Origin: DAOTVS01 sp034436375
Lineage (GTDB): Bacteria; Chloroflexota; Anaerolineae; SpSt-313
Assembly (NCBI GenBank): GCA_034436375.1
Contig: DAOTVS010000129.1
Coordinates: 1-31,493 of the forward strand
Length of the DNA stretch: 31,493 bases
Direction of reading: 5' to 3'
The notes below the pieces were generated by a model. The model was given only the letters and a program-made list of their open reading frames with translations, did not search any database and was not told the origin of the DNA. The position numbers and the translations under genes are program-made. Below are positions 22,338 through 31,340 of this stretch, one piece after another. The stretch's first letter is position 1; each line of letters opens with the position of its first letter.

Positions 22338-22823
22338 CTACTCTTCTCTCGGCCGCATCCTCTCCTCAAAGCCATTATAGACCGGCGCAGGCGCTTTTTC
22401 TGCCTTTAGATCGAGGAGCGCCAGGTTCAACCGGGTATCCCACCTGCGCCGTAGCTCATCAGGGAACGGCGTCACAAACACCTCCAGTGTGGGGCGTACC
22501 GTCCCCTCCGCCAGGTGCCCGCTGTAGGTCTGGAACTGCTCGTCGCCCACGGTCATGTGCGCATGGATGATTGGCTCGTCATCCAGGCAGGCGATGTTGC
22601 CCAACAGGCTGACGACCTCGACCTGTCTGTCTAGCACCCGGTCATAGTATTCGTGTTCAGTGGCGCGATAGTAGCGCAGCTTGACCCGGCTAAAGGCCCC
22701 CCAGGCCGCGAAATAGCCGCCAAAGATGCTCTGCTCCGTCAGGAAGCGGCGCAGGGTCGCGATGGCTTCTTCCCCCTCATCCAGCCGCGCTACCAGATAA
22801 CTGCCGTTGTGTGCGAATTGCAT
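22338..22823 (-). CDS. PPC/DUF296 domain protein
   Basis: 161 residues, a single PPC (plant and prokaryote conserved, DUF296) domain. The signature 'CLDDEPIIHAHMTVGDEQFQTYSGHLAEGTVRPTLEVFV' (about 79-118) includes the His-x-His pair thought to bind metal in the trimer. 'FGGYFAAWGAFSRVKLRYY' is also typical. Prokaryotic members lack an AT-hook, and so does this one; the molecular role is unknown. ATG with GGAGAGG upstream. The stop directly abuts the palindromic repeat. Confidence 0.85.
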   Translation of the reverse strand: MQFAHNGSYLVARLDEGEEAIATLRRFLTEQSIFGGYFAAWGAFSRVKLRYYRATEHEYYDRVLDRQVEVVSLLGNIACLDDEPIIHAHMTVGDEQFQTYSGHLAEGTVRPTLEVFVTPFPDELRRRWDTRLNLALLDLKAEKAPAPVYNGFEERMRPREE

Positions 22824-22909
22824 CTTGTCCTCTCCTTCTCGAGCCCGGCACGAGTATTGCCACAGTAGATCCGGGTAGGAATTGACATCCTGAGCGTGAG
22901 AGGGGTCAC

Positions 22910-23917
22910 TTGAGGCTCCGCTGGTTGTTCCTGTTGCTGCTGGTCACGGCCTTTGTGGCGCTGGTGTTTACCCAGAGGGCCGAGATCCGTGCGCTGATGG
23001 CGACTCTGGCGCACGGGCGCTGGCCCTGGCTGTTGGCGGCGCTGGCCCTGGAGGCAGGCTATTTCGTCCTCTTTGCCGTCACCTATCACTATAGCTTTGC
23101 CGCCGTAGGCGTACAGCGTCGCGTGCGCACGCTGTTACCGCTGCTGCTGGCCTCGATCTTTGTCTCTACCGTTGCACCGACGGGCAGCGTCGGCGGTGCG
23201 GCGGTGGTCGTCGATGAGACGGCCCGCCGCGGCGCTGCGCCCGCCCGTGGCGCCGAGGGCGTGTTGCTCGTTTGGGCAGCCCAGACGGCCGCCCTGCTGC
23301 CGATTGTGGCCATGGCTCTGGGCTACCTCTATCACAGTGGGGATCTCCGCGCCTATCAAATCCTTGGTGCGCTCGCCTACCTGCTCTACGTCTGTGCCCT
23401 GACGGGAGCGCTCTTCCTCGGTTGCTGGCAGGCAGCCCACCTGCGCCTTTTCCTGAGCTGGGCGGCGCGGGCCGCCAATCGCCTGGCAGCCCTGTTTCGG
23501 CGCGGTCCCTGGCTCGCTGCGGGCTGGTCGGCGCGCACAACCCGGGATCTCTGTGCGGCCGGCCAGGCTATCTCGTCTCACCCCCGTGCGCTCGGCGCCA
23601 CCTTGATGGTCGCTTTTGCCTCTCACCTGCTGAGCCTGGGCTGCCTCTATGCCCTCTTTCTGGCCTTTAGCCAACCGGTGCACGTTGGCGTGCTGGCATC
23701 GGGCTTTGCCCTGGGGGTTGTTTTCTCCACGATCTCAGTCATCCCTCTTGATGTCGGCGTCGTTGAGGCCGCCATGACCTTGATCTATTCCTCCCTGGGC
23801 GTGCCTGTGAGCCGCGCCGTCGTCATTGTCCTCGCTTTCCGCGGTATCACCACCTGGCTGCCCATTCTGGCCGGCTTTGTGCTCGTGCGCAGCCTGAGCA
23901 TATTTCGTGACCGCTAG
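22910..23917 (+). CDS. Flippase-like / lysylphosphatidylglycerol synthase TM-region protein (UPF0104)
   Basis: 335 residues, eight or so membrane segments. Family signature 'SIFVSTVAPTGSVGGAAVVVDETARRG' (about 83-109) and 'GVVFSTISVIPLDVGVVEAAMTLIYSSLGVP' (about 275-305), as in AglD2-type putative flippases. It probably works in the membrane on lipid-linked sugars, which would fit nearby sugar-nucleotide genes; this is inference. TTG start with GAGAGGGG upstream. Divergent from the DUF296 gene. Confidence 0.85.
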   Translation: MRLRWLFLLLLVTAFVALVFTQRAEIRALMATLAHGRWPWLLAALALEAGYFVLFAVTYHYSFAAVGVQRRVRTLLPLLLASIFVSTVAPTGSVGGAAVVVDETARRGAAPARGAEGVLLVWAAQTAALLPIVAMALGYLYHSGDLRAYQILGALAYLLYVCALTGALFLGCWQAAHLRLFLSWAARAANRLAALFRRGPWLAAGWSARTTRDLCAAGQAISSHPRALGATLMVAFASHLLSLGCLYALFLAFSQPVHVGVLASGFALGVVFSTISVIPLDVGVVEAAMTLIYSSLGVPVSRAVVIVLAFRGITTWLPILAGFVLVRSLSIFRDR

Positions 23918-23927
23918 AGTCTGTTCT

Positions 23928-25307
23928 TCAGCTGTGAGTGATCCGCCACACGATGCCCGTTCCGGCGGTCACCTCCCAGCGATTGTCGGCCCACTCCATG
24001 ACCCCATAATCCACGACGTAGAGGCTGCCATCGGGCCCGAACTTGGCCTCCACAGGGCGCTCCAGCCCACCCTGATTGCCGTTCTGCGAGGGCGGCCCCT
24101 GGCGGTTGACGGCAAAGTCACTTACGGCGCCCTGCGCCATGTCCACACGCACGACCTTGCGCCCGCCCGGCTTGTCGGGCGGTTCCCCGGCCAGCACCGC
24201 CAGCATGGGCCCAAACTCGGCCACAAAGGCCTGTTGGTGAAAGCCAAACTCGGGGTGCAGGCAGAAATCGAACTTGTCAGCTGAGACATTGTGGCCAAAG
24301 GTAGCCAATGGGCTCGCTGGCAGGTCGCGGCCCAAGAGCAAGTCCTTGTGGTTGGCGAGCAGAAACTCCTGCTTGGGCCCGCCGGCCGGCTGGAATTCAG
24401 GCTCGGTAATCGGCTTGCCTGCGAAAAAGTCGGGCCAACCGTACCAATGCCCTTCCTGCACCCGCCAAAGCGTATCCGGATCATTCGCCACCGGGCGCGG
24501 CGGCAGTTGGTTGGCGCCGTTGTTGGTCACATAGAGCATGCCGTCGGGCCCGAAGGCCAGCCCGAAGGGGTTGCGAAAGCCCCAGGCAAAAACGTGCAGG
24601 TCCGTCCCATCGCCATTGGCGCGCATGATAGCGCCACTCGCCGCCTGCCCTCGCCCCGGCCCGGCGATCCGCTGCTCCTGTGACGTTACAGTGCCCCAGG
24701 GCACAAAAGCGCCCGTCGTGCGCGTCTCGTGGGTTAGAGGGTTGGTACTTTCGTAATTCTTGCCGGCCAGGATTACATCCGCGCCGGGGATGTCGTGGGC
24801 CTCCAAGTGGCTGTTGCTCTCCAGAATATTCAGCGCCGCCGTGTCGACCACACCCGAGTTGCTGACCGTGCCCTGGCCAAAGTACATGCGCCCGGCCTGG
24901 TCGAACACGATGGCGTTGTTATGGTGCATACCCCAAGAGGGGAGGCCGGTGATCAGGTCGCGGAGGTGCCCGTCCTGCAACACCGAGATCTTGCCCCGGT
25001 GCGACACGTAGAGCATCCCCTGGTAGACGGTAATGTCGGTGATCAGGTCCTCAAGGTCTGCGCTGGCAACCGCCTCCACTGTGCCATCGCTCAGGTAGCG
25101 CAGGATCCGTGATTCCGTGGCAGCAGTTGACCGGCCATAGGGAAAGTGGCTCTCCGCAACGAGCATATTGCCGTCTACATCCCAACTGACGGCGCTGGGA
25201 TAGTTCAGCTTTTCCACCCAGGGCTCGATGGTATAGCCCGCGGGTAGTTGGATCGTCTCCGGCCCGGCGATGCGCTCGCCCGGCCGGATCTTTTCCATGA
25301 CGTGCAT
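23928..25307 (-). CDS. Soluble beta-propeller sugar dehydrogenase-like protein (PQQ-dependent GSDH family)
   Basis: 459 residues, six-bladed propeller repeats of the glucose/sorbosone dehydrogenase type: 'YPSAVSWDVDGNMLVAE', 'GMHHNNAIVFDQAGRMYFGQGT', 'GFRNPFGLAFGPDGMLYVTNNGAN', 'EAKFGPDGSLYVVDYG'. The His-Asn-Asn and Arg-Asn-Pro segments resemble the family's ligand site, but PQQ binding cannot be decided. No signal peptide, which is unusual for this mostly extracytoplasmic family. ATG 25305-25307 with GGAGG upstream. It follows the truncated relative at 25362-25727, so the two were probably a tandem duplication. Confidence 0.83.
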   Translation of the reverse strand: MHVMEKIRPGERIAGPETIQLPAGYTIEPWVEKLNYPSAVSWDVDGNMLVAESHFPYGRSTAATESRILRYLSDGTVEAVASADLEDLITDITVYQGMLYVSHRGKISVLQDGHLRDLITGLPSWGMHHNNAIVFDQAGRMYFGQGTVSNSGVVDTAALNILESNSHLEAHDIPGADVILAGKNYESTNPLTHETRTTGAFVPWGTVTSQEQRIAGPGRGQAASGAIMRANGDGTDLHVFAWGFRNPFGLAFGPDGMLYVTNNGANQLPPRPVANDPDTLWRVQEGHWYGWPDFFAGKPITEPEFQPAGGPKQEFLLANHKDLLLGRDLPASPLATFGHNVSADKFDFCLHPEFGFHQQAFVAEFGPMLAVLAGEPPDKPGGRKVVRVDMAQGAVSDFAVNRQGPPSQNGNQGGLERPVEAKFGPDGSLYVVDYGVMEWADNRWEVTAGTGIVWRITHS

Positions 25308-25361
25308 GGCGTTACCTCCTCATATTGGCCTTTCAGGCCATTATCCTTGCGGGCATGGCTT

Positions 25362-25727
25362 TTACTTGTTCATGCCGGGTTGTGAGTCCGCCGCCGGCGA
25401 TATGCGGCCCGCCGGGCCGCCTCTGCGGCGAAGCCAGAATGGCCCGTCATGGTTGGCGATGCCGGTCATCGGTCCCTGCAGACCGCCGATCATCGGGGTC
25501 AGCGAGCTATCGCCGTTCACACGCAGAATGCGGCCCCTGGTGCGCACCCCCCCATACGCATAGCCACCCTCGGCCACATAGATACTGCACTCCTGATCGC
25601 AGGCCATACTGGCGGGGAAGATCAAACCTGTTGCGACGGCATCCATGATGTCGCGCTGAGGAAGTGGCACGGCGGTGGGGTCGACAATGCGCGGGGTCTG
25701 AAACAGTACAGTGGGAACGCTTGCCAT
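25362..25727 (-). pseudogene. Truncated beta-propeller dehydrogenase-like gene
   Basis: 121 codons from ATG 25725-25727 with AGGGAG upstream. The sequence 'GLIFPASMACDQECSIYVAEGGYAYGGVRTRGRILRVNGDSSLTPMIGGLQGPMTGIANHDG' is the first one to two blades of a propeller, then it stops at 'GGPAGRIS' plus about a dozen unrelated residues. Full proteins of this kind have 350-450 residues, so about two thirds is missing, probably by a deletion that brought the next gene close (54 nt gap). A short expressed product cannot be excluded. Confidence 0.6.
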
Positions 25728-25819
25728 GATCTCCCTCTTTTGAGCGCCGGTGCGGTTACGGGCCGCAGGCGTGGAAGTGGGCCGGCCTCGCCCAGGCTGG
25801 CGACAGGGCAAGAGGCCAA

Positions 25820-26868
25820 TCACCAGGGAGATGGGTGCCGGCCTATCCGCCTTGGTGCCAGCAAAGGTCGTGCCAGGGCATTAGTGCTGACATGGGTGAG
25901 GATCATAGTCCCTACCACCGGGCCTACAGCGCCGGCGGCAGAGTTGAGGCTGGTGCTCATGCCATAGATGCCGCCCTGTCGCCCCTCGGGCGCGCGTTCG
26001 GCGATGATGGCGTTGGCGGTGGGGCCGACGCCGCCCATGGCAAAGCCCAGGATGATGCGCAGTACCAGGAGTTGCATGGGATGAGTATGGATGCCTGTTG
26101 CAGGTTGGGCACCAGCGTCTGTACGAAGAGCGGCAGTACCGGCCCGGCCACCGAGCCGCTCAGGTTGATCAGTACCAGCATGGTGATCATCGCCAGCAGT
26201 GTGGGCTCCGAGGCAATGGCCTGCAGCGATTCGACCAGGGTATTGCCGTTCTTCTTCTGTACCGGAATCGGCACGAATCGCTCATGGATCTGCGTGGTCA
26301 CGAGGATGCCGGTGACGAGAAGCAGCAGCCCCGAGCCCAGGAAAGCCACACGATACCCCAGCGTGGCGCCGATGATCCCGCCCATCGCGGGCCCTACCGA
26401 GTTGCCGACGAACACAGCCGTCTGCAGGAGCCCCAACGAAAAGGCGCAGCGCTCGCGCGGCACTGTGGTCGCCACGAGGGTGGTGGCCGCTGCAACAGTG
26501 CCGGTCACGGCGCCCTGCGCGATCCTGAACGCGGCCACCTGGTGCGCATTCTGGGCGAGGCCAAGAGCAATGAGGACGATGCTGCCACCCATGATGGCGC
26601 GCACCAGCATGGGCTTGCGGCCGTAGCGGTCGGCCAGGAACCCCCAAAAGGGAGAAAACACCGCCATGGCGATGGGCGCGCCGGAATTGATGAGCCCAAT
26701 CCAAAAGGCCACCTGTTTCAGGTCAGTCACACCCAGGTTCTGGATGTAATAGGCCAGAAAGGGATTGGCCATGTTCAACCCGATGATGGTCGCCAGCTCG
26801 GCGGCGATCACGATATAGAGGTTGCGTTGCCAGGGCTCCAGATGCACGCGCCGCAGCATACGCATCAT
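25820..26868 (-). pseudogene. MFS drug-resistance-type transporter, broken by an internal deletion/frameshift
   Basis: From ATG 26866-26868 the frame encodes about 260 residues of a major facilitator: 'NPFLAYYIQNLGV', the A-like loop 'GFLADRYGRKPMLVRAIMGGS', 'FVGNSVGPAMGGIIGA' and so on to 'LPLFVQTLVPNLQQAS' (about 26090). The next recognisable part, 'MQLLVLRIILGFAMGGVGPTANAIIAERAPEGRQGGIYGMSTSLNSAAGAVGP', is in another frame (26077-25900). About 60 residues expected between them (TM7-8 region) are absent, and the last two or three helices after 'GTMI' are missing too. It still starts with a 4-nt overlap (26865-26868) with the glycosyltransferase gene, so it was once part of that operon. Confidence 0.8.
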
Positions 26869-28079
26869 GATCGCGATTGGCCTTCAACCCGGAAGCGCAG
26901 TGCCGCAGCGTGGGCATCACGATAGGCAGCGGCCGTCTCTTGGGCCGTGCGCCGCCAGGAGAACGTAGAGGCATGGGCCAGGCCGGCCGCGCGCAGGCGG
27001 GCCCTCAGCGCATTGTCGGTAGCGATGCGGCAGATGGCATCGGCCCAGCCGGCGATGTCGTCGGCGCCCACCCAGAGCGCCCCCGGGCCGCCCACCTCGG
27101 GCAGGCTGGTAGCCTCGGCAATGACTGCCGGGGTGCCGCAGGCCAGCGATTCGAGCACTGGCAGGCCAAAGCCTTCGTGACGGGAGGGGAAGAGGAAGGC
27201 CGTTGCCGCGCCATAGAGGGCCGGCTTATCGCCCTCTGGCACCCGCCCCAGGAAGCGCACGCTCTCACTAATGCCCGCTTCTCGCGCCAGGCGCCGTGGA
27301 TCGGGCGCAAAGGGCGTATCGCTCGTCGGCAGCGCCCCCGCCAGGGCCAGCACGGGCAAGTGGGGCTCGCGGCGGCGGGCCTCTCCCCATGCCCGGAACA
27401 AGGTGGCCAGGTTGCGGCGCTGATCAAAGCCGCCCAGGTAGAGAAGAAAGGCCTCCGGCAGCTCATAGCGGGCGCGCACCGCAGCCAATACTTCGGGCTC
27501 TGTGCCCGGCCGGTAGGCGGGGGATGCGGCCAGGAGCACAGCCCGCACCCGCTCTCGCGGCACGCCCAAGCGGCGCACTATCTCGGGCACAGTCGCCTCG
27601 GCATCGGTCAGGATCAAATCGGCGCGCCGGGCCGATGCGGCCACCAGGCGCATATACGCGCGCACCAGCGCGGAGCCCCGGTAGGCGGGCAGAAGCAGGG
27701 GGATCAGGTCGTGTACCGTGACCACGGTGGGCGTGCGCGGAGTGTAGGGCGAGGCAAAGTAGGGCACATGGGCCACAGCCGCCCCCAGCATTGCCGCTGC
27801 CCGCGGAAAGGCCGTCTGCTCGTTCCAGACCTTCTCAAGGTTGGCTCCCAGCCGCCGCCAGGGCGAGGTAGCCAGCGTATGCCAATGGGCGCCCGCTGGC
27901 AGCGGCCGCCCAGCAAAAAGGTCGGCTGGCCCGCAGAGCACAACCTCTGGCCCGTCCTCCAGCTTGACCAGTTCGTCAACCAGATGATGCAGGTACTGGC
28001 CGCTGCCGGCTGTCTCCTGCCCCCAGAAACTTGCATTCAGGGCCACACGCAGGCGCGGCCCCTGTTTTTCGGGTTCCAT
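26865..28079 (-). CDS. GT4-type glycosyltransferase
   Basis: Family 1/4 retaining glycosyltransferase (GT-B fold), about 404 residues. N-terminal acceptor domain starts 'LRVALNASFWGQETAGSGQYLHHLVDEL'; the middle has 'TVVTVHDLIPLLLP'; the C-terminal nucleotide-sugar domain has 'EAFLLYLGGFDQRRNLATLFRAW', 'VRFLGRVPEGDKPALYGAATAFLFPSRHEGFGLPVLESLACGTPAVIAEATSLPEVGG', i.e. the E-x7-E motif. ATG 28077-28079 has GGAAGAG upstream; an extension to GTG 28208 adds 43 residues without family similarity but would leave only 12 nt to the epimerase gene. Mannosyl- or related transferase acting on a surface glycan is plausible. Confidence 0.88.
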   Translation of the reverse strand: MEPEKQGPRLRVALNASFWGQETAGSGQYLHHLVDELVKLEDGPEVVLCGPADLFAGRPLPAGAHWHTLATSPWRRLGANLEKVWNEQTAFPRAAAMLGAAVAHVPYFASPYTPRTPTVVTVHDLIPLLLPAYRGSALVRAYMRLVAASARRADLILTDAEATVPEIVRRLGVPRERVRAVLLAASPAYRPGTEPEVLAAVRARYELPEAFLLYLGGFDQRRNLATLFRAWGEARRREPHLPVLALAGALPTSDTPFAPDPRRLAREAGISESVRFLGRVPEGDKPALYGAATAFLFPSRHEGFGLPVLESLACGTPAVIAEATSLPEVGGPGALWVGADDIAGWADAICRIATDNALRARLRAAGLAHASTFSWRRTAQETAAAYRDAHAAALRFRVEGQSRS

Positions 28080-28220
28080 CAACTCTTCCCGCGCAACCAT
28101 GCGGCCCAGCTCTCGCCGGGCTGCCGGTGATATCGGCGCCCGCTCTGCTTCGGATGGGGCGCGAAACTCGCTTTTGCGCCAGGCGGCAGAGCGGGTGGAA
28201 TTTGACACAAGGCGTTTCCG

Positions 28221-29144
28221 CTACATGCGCTCGCGGAAGTACTGTACCGTAAGTTCGAGGCCTTGCTGTAGCGTCACGGTCGGCTCCCAGCCCAACTCAC
28301 GGCGGGCAAGGTCTGTGCTGAGATAAATCTGCGATACCTCGCCCAGCTTTGCCGGACCATAGAGCCGCGGGCCCTGGTAGCCCGTCGCCTGCTGCAAGGC
28401 AGCCCAGATCTGGTTCACCGAGGTGCCGATGCCGGTGCCGATGTTGTAGGTGCCCCCATCGCCCCTGGTGAGAGCCAGCAGGTTGGCACGCGCGATATCG
28501 CCCACATAGCAATAATCACGCAACTGCTCGCCGGTGCCATTGATGGTGGGGTGCTTGCCCGTGAGCATCATGCCGGTAAAGATTGCCACCACCCCGGCCT
28601 CGCCCAGCGGGTCCTGTCTCGGCCCGTAGACGTTGGGGTAACGCAGGATGGTATACTGCAGGCCATAGTTGCGCTCATACAGGCGCAAATAGTGCTCCAC
28701 ATGGTGCTTGGAGGCACCATAGGGATCCAGCGGGTTGATCGGGTGCGCCTCATCCACCGGCAGGTATTCCGGCTCACCATAGACGGCGCCGCCCGTAGAT
28801 GCATAGACGACCTTGCGCACGCCATTCTTGCGTGCCAGCTCCAACAGCTGCAGCGAGCCGAGTACGTTGACATCGGCATAGAGGAGCGGCTTTTCCATCG
28901 ACTCGCGCACATTCGCCTTGGCGGCCTCGTGCGCAATGACCTCCGGCCGCTCGGCCGCTATCACCTGGCTCAGGGCCTCACCGTTGCGGATATCTACCTG
29001 GTAAAAGTGCGCCGCCGGGTTTACCTGTTCGCGCTTTCCGGTGGAGAGGTCATCTACCACGCACACCTGGTGGCCAGCTGCCAGGAAAGCGTCGACCACA
29101 TGCGAGCCGATAAAGCCCGCGCCGCCAGTGACCAGGACTTTCAT
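28221..29144 (-). CDS. NAD-dependent nucleotide-sugar epimerase (UDP-glucose 4-epimerase-like)
   Basis: 307 residues, short-chain dehydrogenase fold. NAD loop 'GGAGFIGSHVVDAF' (7-20), 'VDDLSTGKREQVN', active site 'ASTGGAVYGE' and 'DPYGASKHHVEHYL' (YxxxK), substrate loop 'RYPNVYGPRQDPLGEAGVV', and 'RDYCYVGDIARANLLAL'. Closest in pattern to the GalE/WbpP group, so the likely reaction is C4 epimerisation of a UDP-hexose. ATG with AGGAGG upstream. Upstream member of an operon with the glycosyltransferase and the former MFS gene. Confidence 0.88.
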   Translation of the reverse strand: MKVLVTGGAGFIGSHVVDAFLAAGHQVCVVDDLSTGKREQVNPAAHFYQVDIRNGEALSQVIAAERPEVIAHEAAKANVRESMEKPLLYADVNVLGSLQLLELARKNGVRKVVYASTGGAVYGEPEYLPVDEAHPINPLDPYGASKHHVEHYLRLYERNYGLQYTILRYPNVYGPRQDPLGEAGVVAIFTGMMLTGKHPTINGTGEQLRDYCYVGDIARANLLALTRGDGGTYNIGTGIGTSVNQIWAALQQATGYQGPRLYGPAKLGEVSQIYLSTDLARRELGWEPTVTLQQGLELTVQYFRERM

Positions 29145-29247
29145 ACGATAGCCTCCTCGATGTATGTCTAGTGCAAGATCGGTCGCTCATGTCTGATGAG
29201 GCACGACACACGATGGAATGGACCTCGCTGCCGAGAGGATGAGGTAC

Positions 29248-29309
29248 GTAGCCGCGGCATTGTGCCGCGCATCTCTATCGACAGGTCCGCGGCAACATGC
29301 CGCGCCTAC
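29248..29309. repeat. Palindromic GC-rich intergenic repeat with two internal hairpins
   Basis: GCGGCA-TTG-TGCCGC (29254-29268) and GCGGCA-ACA-TGCCGC (29289-29303) are two perfect hairpins. The two halves are also inverted copies of each other (GTAG...CTAC, about 19 of 23 matching). Located between the small ORF and the epimerase gene. Confidence 0.65.
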
Positions 29310-29352
29310 AGCTACTGCGCCCGCCATGTAGGCCACCGGCGCTGTTTTCAGT

Positions 29353-29544
29353 TCAGCAACACTCCTGCACCGAAGGCTCTTCGCGCAGGAGCTCGACCTC
29401 TGGCGCCTGAGGGCTGGGCTCGAAGTCATAATAGATGAACGAACGGCCGTTTTTCTCCTCGGCGCGCCGCAAGGTGACATGCCATTCAGGCGACATGACG
29501 GCCGGGTAGGCTTGCTGTTCCGGGCGCTCACACTTGGCCCTCAT
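29353..29544 (-). CDS. Small hypothetical protein coupled to the UbiB-like gene
   Basis: 63 residues. Its ATG overlaps the TGA of the UbiB-like gene (ATGA, 29541-29544), the main reason to believe it. The sequence is hydrophilic and acidic ('PEWHVTLRRAEEKNGRSFIYYDFEP'), with a plausible beta-strand pattern, no membrane segment and two Cys at the very end. I recognise no family. Translation by re-initiation after the kinase is likely if it is real. Confidence 0.5.
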   Translation of the reverse strand: MRAKCERPEQQAYPAVMSPEWHVTLRRAEEKNGRSFIYYDFEPSPQAPEVELLREEPSVQECC

Positions 29545-31268
29545 TTAACCCCCCGAGAACGGATAATCGAGAAGATCAGCCAGGCTCCCATGAGGGCGGA
29601 AACGATAAAGCCCAACTGGGCAATGGGCAGCCCCCACCCGGTGAGTGGCACCCGAAAGACCGCCGCCCGGTCGCCGCCCGAGATCACCAGCGCCGAGCCG
29701 ACGATGAGGGCCGCTATCACCATGGCAAAGGCCAGCCGGTTGCCAACTGTGTCTATCTTGGAAAGGATCATCTCGAGCCTGCGCACGTCGAGGCCGATAG
29801 TGAGCTCGCCGTTATCGAGTTTGGCGCTGATGCTATCCAGGCGGGGGGGTATGTCTTGCGCCAGGCGATCGGCCTGCCGCAGAAAGCGCAGTCCCCGGCG
29901 CGCCAGGTGCTCCGGCGCAAAGCGCTCGCGCGCGATGCGGGCCACGAATGGCTGCGCAGCTTCCACCAGATCAAACTTGGGGTCCAGCCCCTGCGCAACG
30001 CCCTCCAGCACCAGCACCGTGCGCGCCAGCAGCGCCAGCTCGGATGGCAGGCGCACCTTGTGGCGGAGGGCGGTGGCAAAAACCTCACGCAGCAGCTCGG
30101 CGATCGGCACCTCGTCTAGCGCAAGGCCCCAATAGCGCAGCAACAGGCGTTCCAGGTCTCGCCGCAGGCCGGCCAGGTCGCTCTGTGGCAGCACTGCCCC
30201 CATGCGCCGGATGGTGTAGACCATCTCCTCAACATCCTGCATCACCACCGCATAGAGCAGCGCCCGCAGGTTGGCCTTGCTCAGCTCCGAGAGATGGCCC
30301 ACCAGCCCAAAATCCACCAGCCCGATGCGTCCGTCACAGACCAGGATGTTGGCGGGGTGCGGATCGGCGTGGAACAATCCATCCTCAAAGACCTGCTTCA
30401 GATAGAGGTCCACCACTACAGCAGCGATGCCCCGCAGATCATAGCCCCCACTGCGCAGCCGCTCCACATCCGCCAGCTTGATGCCGCCAATGTCCTCCAT
30501 GACAATGGCCCGGCGTGAGCTATGGTCCCAGTAGATGCGTGGCACCCAGACGCGAGGATCATCGGCCAAATTGGCCCGCAGGCGGTCGGCGTTGCGCCCC
30601 TCGATGGTGTAATCCATCTCATCGTGCAGGCCGAGGCTGAACTCGTTCAGCAGCTCCGAAAGCTGGTATTCGCGAATGGCTGCCGAGCGACCCTCGATAA
30701 AGCGCACCTGGCGCCGCAGCAGGTCCAGGTCCGCCTCGACGACCGGCTCGATTCCCGGGCGCTGCACCTTGACCACCACCCGCGCCCCGTCATGCAACAC
30801 TGCCCTGTGCACCTGCCCAATAGACGCCGCTGCGATCGGTTCCCAATTGAATTCGGCAAAGACGGTCTCGACCGGCTGGCCCAACTCGGTTTCGAGTAGC
30901 GCCCGGATCTCCTTGGCCGGTACCGCCGGCGCAGCGTCGAGGAGCAGCGAAAGCTGGGCTGTATATTCCGGCGGCAGCACATCGGGCCGTGTGGAGAGCA
31001 TCTGCCCCAGCTTGATATAAGTGGGGCCCAGTTCCTCCAGCGTCTTCCGCACCCGCTCGGGCACCGAAAGGCGCGCAATGCCCTGTTCCGGCTCGGCCGC
31101 ACGCTGGCGCCAGCCCGGCAGAAAGCGGCCCAGCTCCAGCCGCTCCACCAGGAAACCCAACCCGTTCTTCAGCAGAATTTCGGCGATCTGCCGCAGGCGT
31201 ATGATCTCGCCATATGGCCGCCGCCAACCAAACCCCAGGGGCAAAGCACTATCCCCCTTTCCCAACAC
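29541..31268 (-). CDS. ABC1 / UbiB-like atypical protein kinase (AarF family)
   Basis: 575 residues. UbiB-family kinases support quinone biosynthesis or isoprenoid-lipid handling at the membrane. Signatures: KxGQ motif 'KLGQMLSTRPDVLPPEY' (86-102), Ala-rich nucleotide loop 'AAASIGQVH' (146-154), Lys167 in 'VVVKVQRPG', 'HADPHPANILV' (300-310) and 'LVDFGLVG' (317-324). Two C-terminal membrane segments (about 517-535 and 548-567) anchor it. GTG start (31266-31268) lies about 9 nt after an extended -10 (31282-31277), so the transcript may be leaderless or the true start lies slightly downstream. Coupled to a small ORF. Confidence 0.92.
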   Translation of the reverse strand: MLGKGDSALPLGFGWRRPYGEIIRLRQIAEILLKNGLGFLVERLELGRFLPGWRQRAAEPEQGIARLSVPERVRKTLEELGPTYIKLGQMLSTRPDVLPPEYTAQLSLLLDAAPAVPAKEIRALLETELGQPVETVFAEFNWEPIAAASIGQVHRAVLHDGARVVVKVQRPGIEPVVEADLDLLRRQVRFIEGRSAAIREYQLSELLNEFSLGLHDEMDYTIEGRNADRLRANLADDPRVWVPRIYWDHSSRRAIVMEDIGGIKLADVERLRSGGYDLRGIAAVVVDLYLKQVFEDGLFHADPHPANILVCDGRIGLVDFGLVGHLSELSKANLRALLYAVVMQDVEEMVYTIRRMGAVLPQSDLAGLRRDLERLLLRYWGLALDEVPIAELLREVFATALRHKVRLPSELALLARTVLVLEGVAQGLDPKFDLVEAAQPFVARIARERFAPEHLARRGLRFLRQADRLAQDIPPRLDSISAKLDNGELTIGLDVRRLEMILSKIDTVGNRLAFAMVIAALIVGSALVISGGDRAAVFRVPLTGWGLPIAQLGFIVSALMGAWLIFSIIRSRGVK

Positions 31269-31276
31269 GGCAGGGG

Positions 31277-31285
31277 ATTATACCA
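31277..31285 (-). promoter_or_regulatory. Extended -10 promoter of the UbiB-like gene
   Basis: Minus strand TGG-TATAAT (hexamer 31282-31277), consensus extended -10. The -35 position (31305-31300, AGGCGT) is poor. Predicted transcript start near 31270, essentially at the GTG. Confidence 0.55.
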
Positions 31286-31340
31286 CGCTTCTGGTGAGAA
31301 CGCCTAACCCTGAGTGCGCGGGATGGGGTTGGGGTACCAG

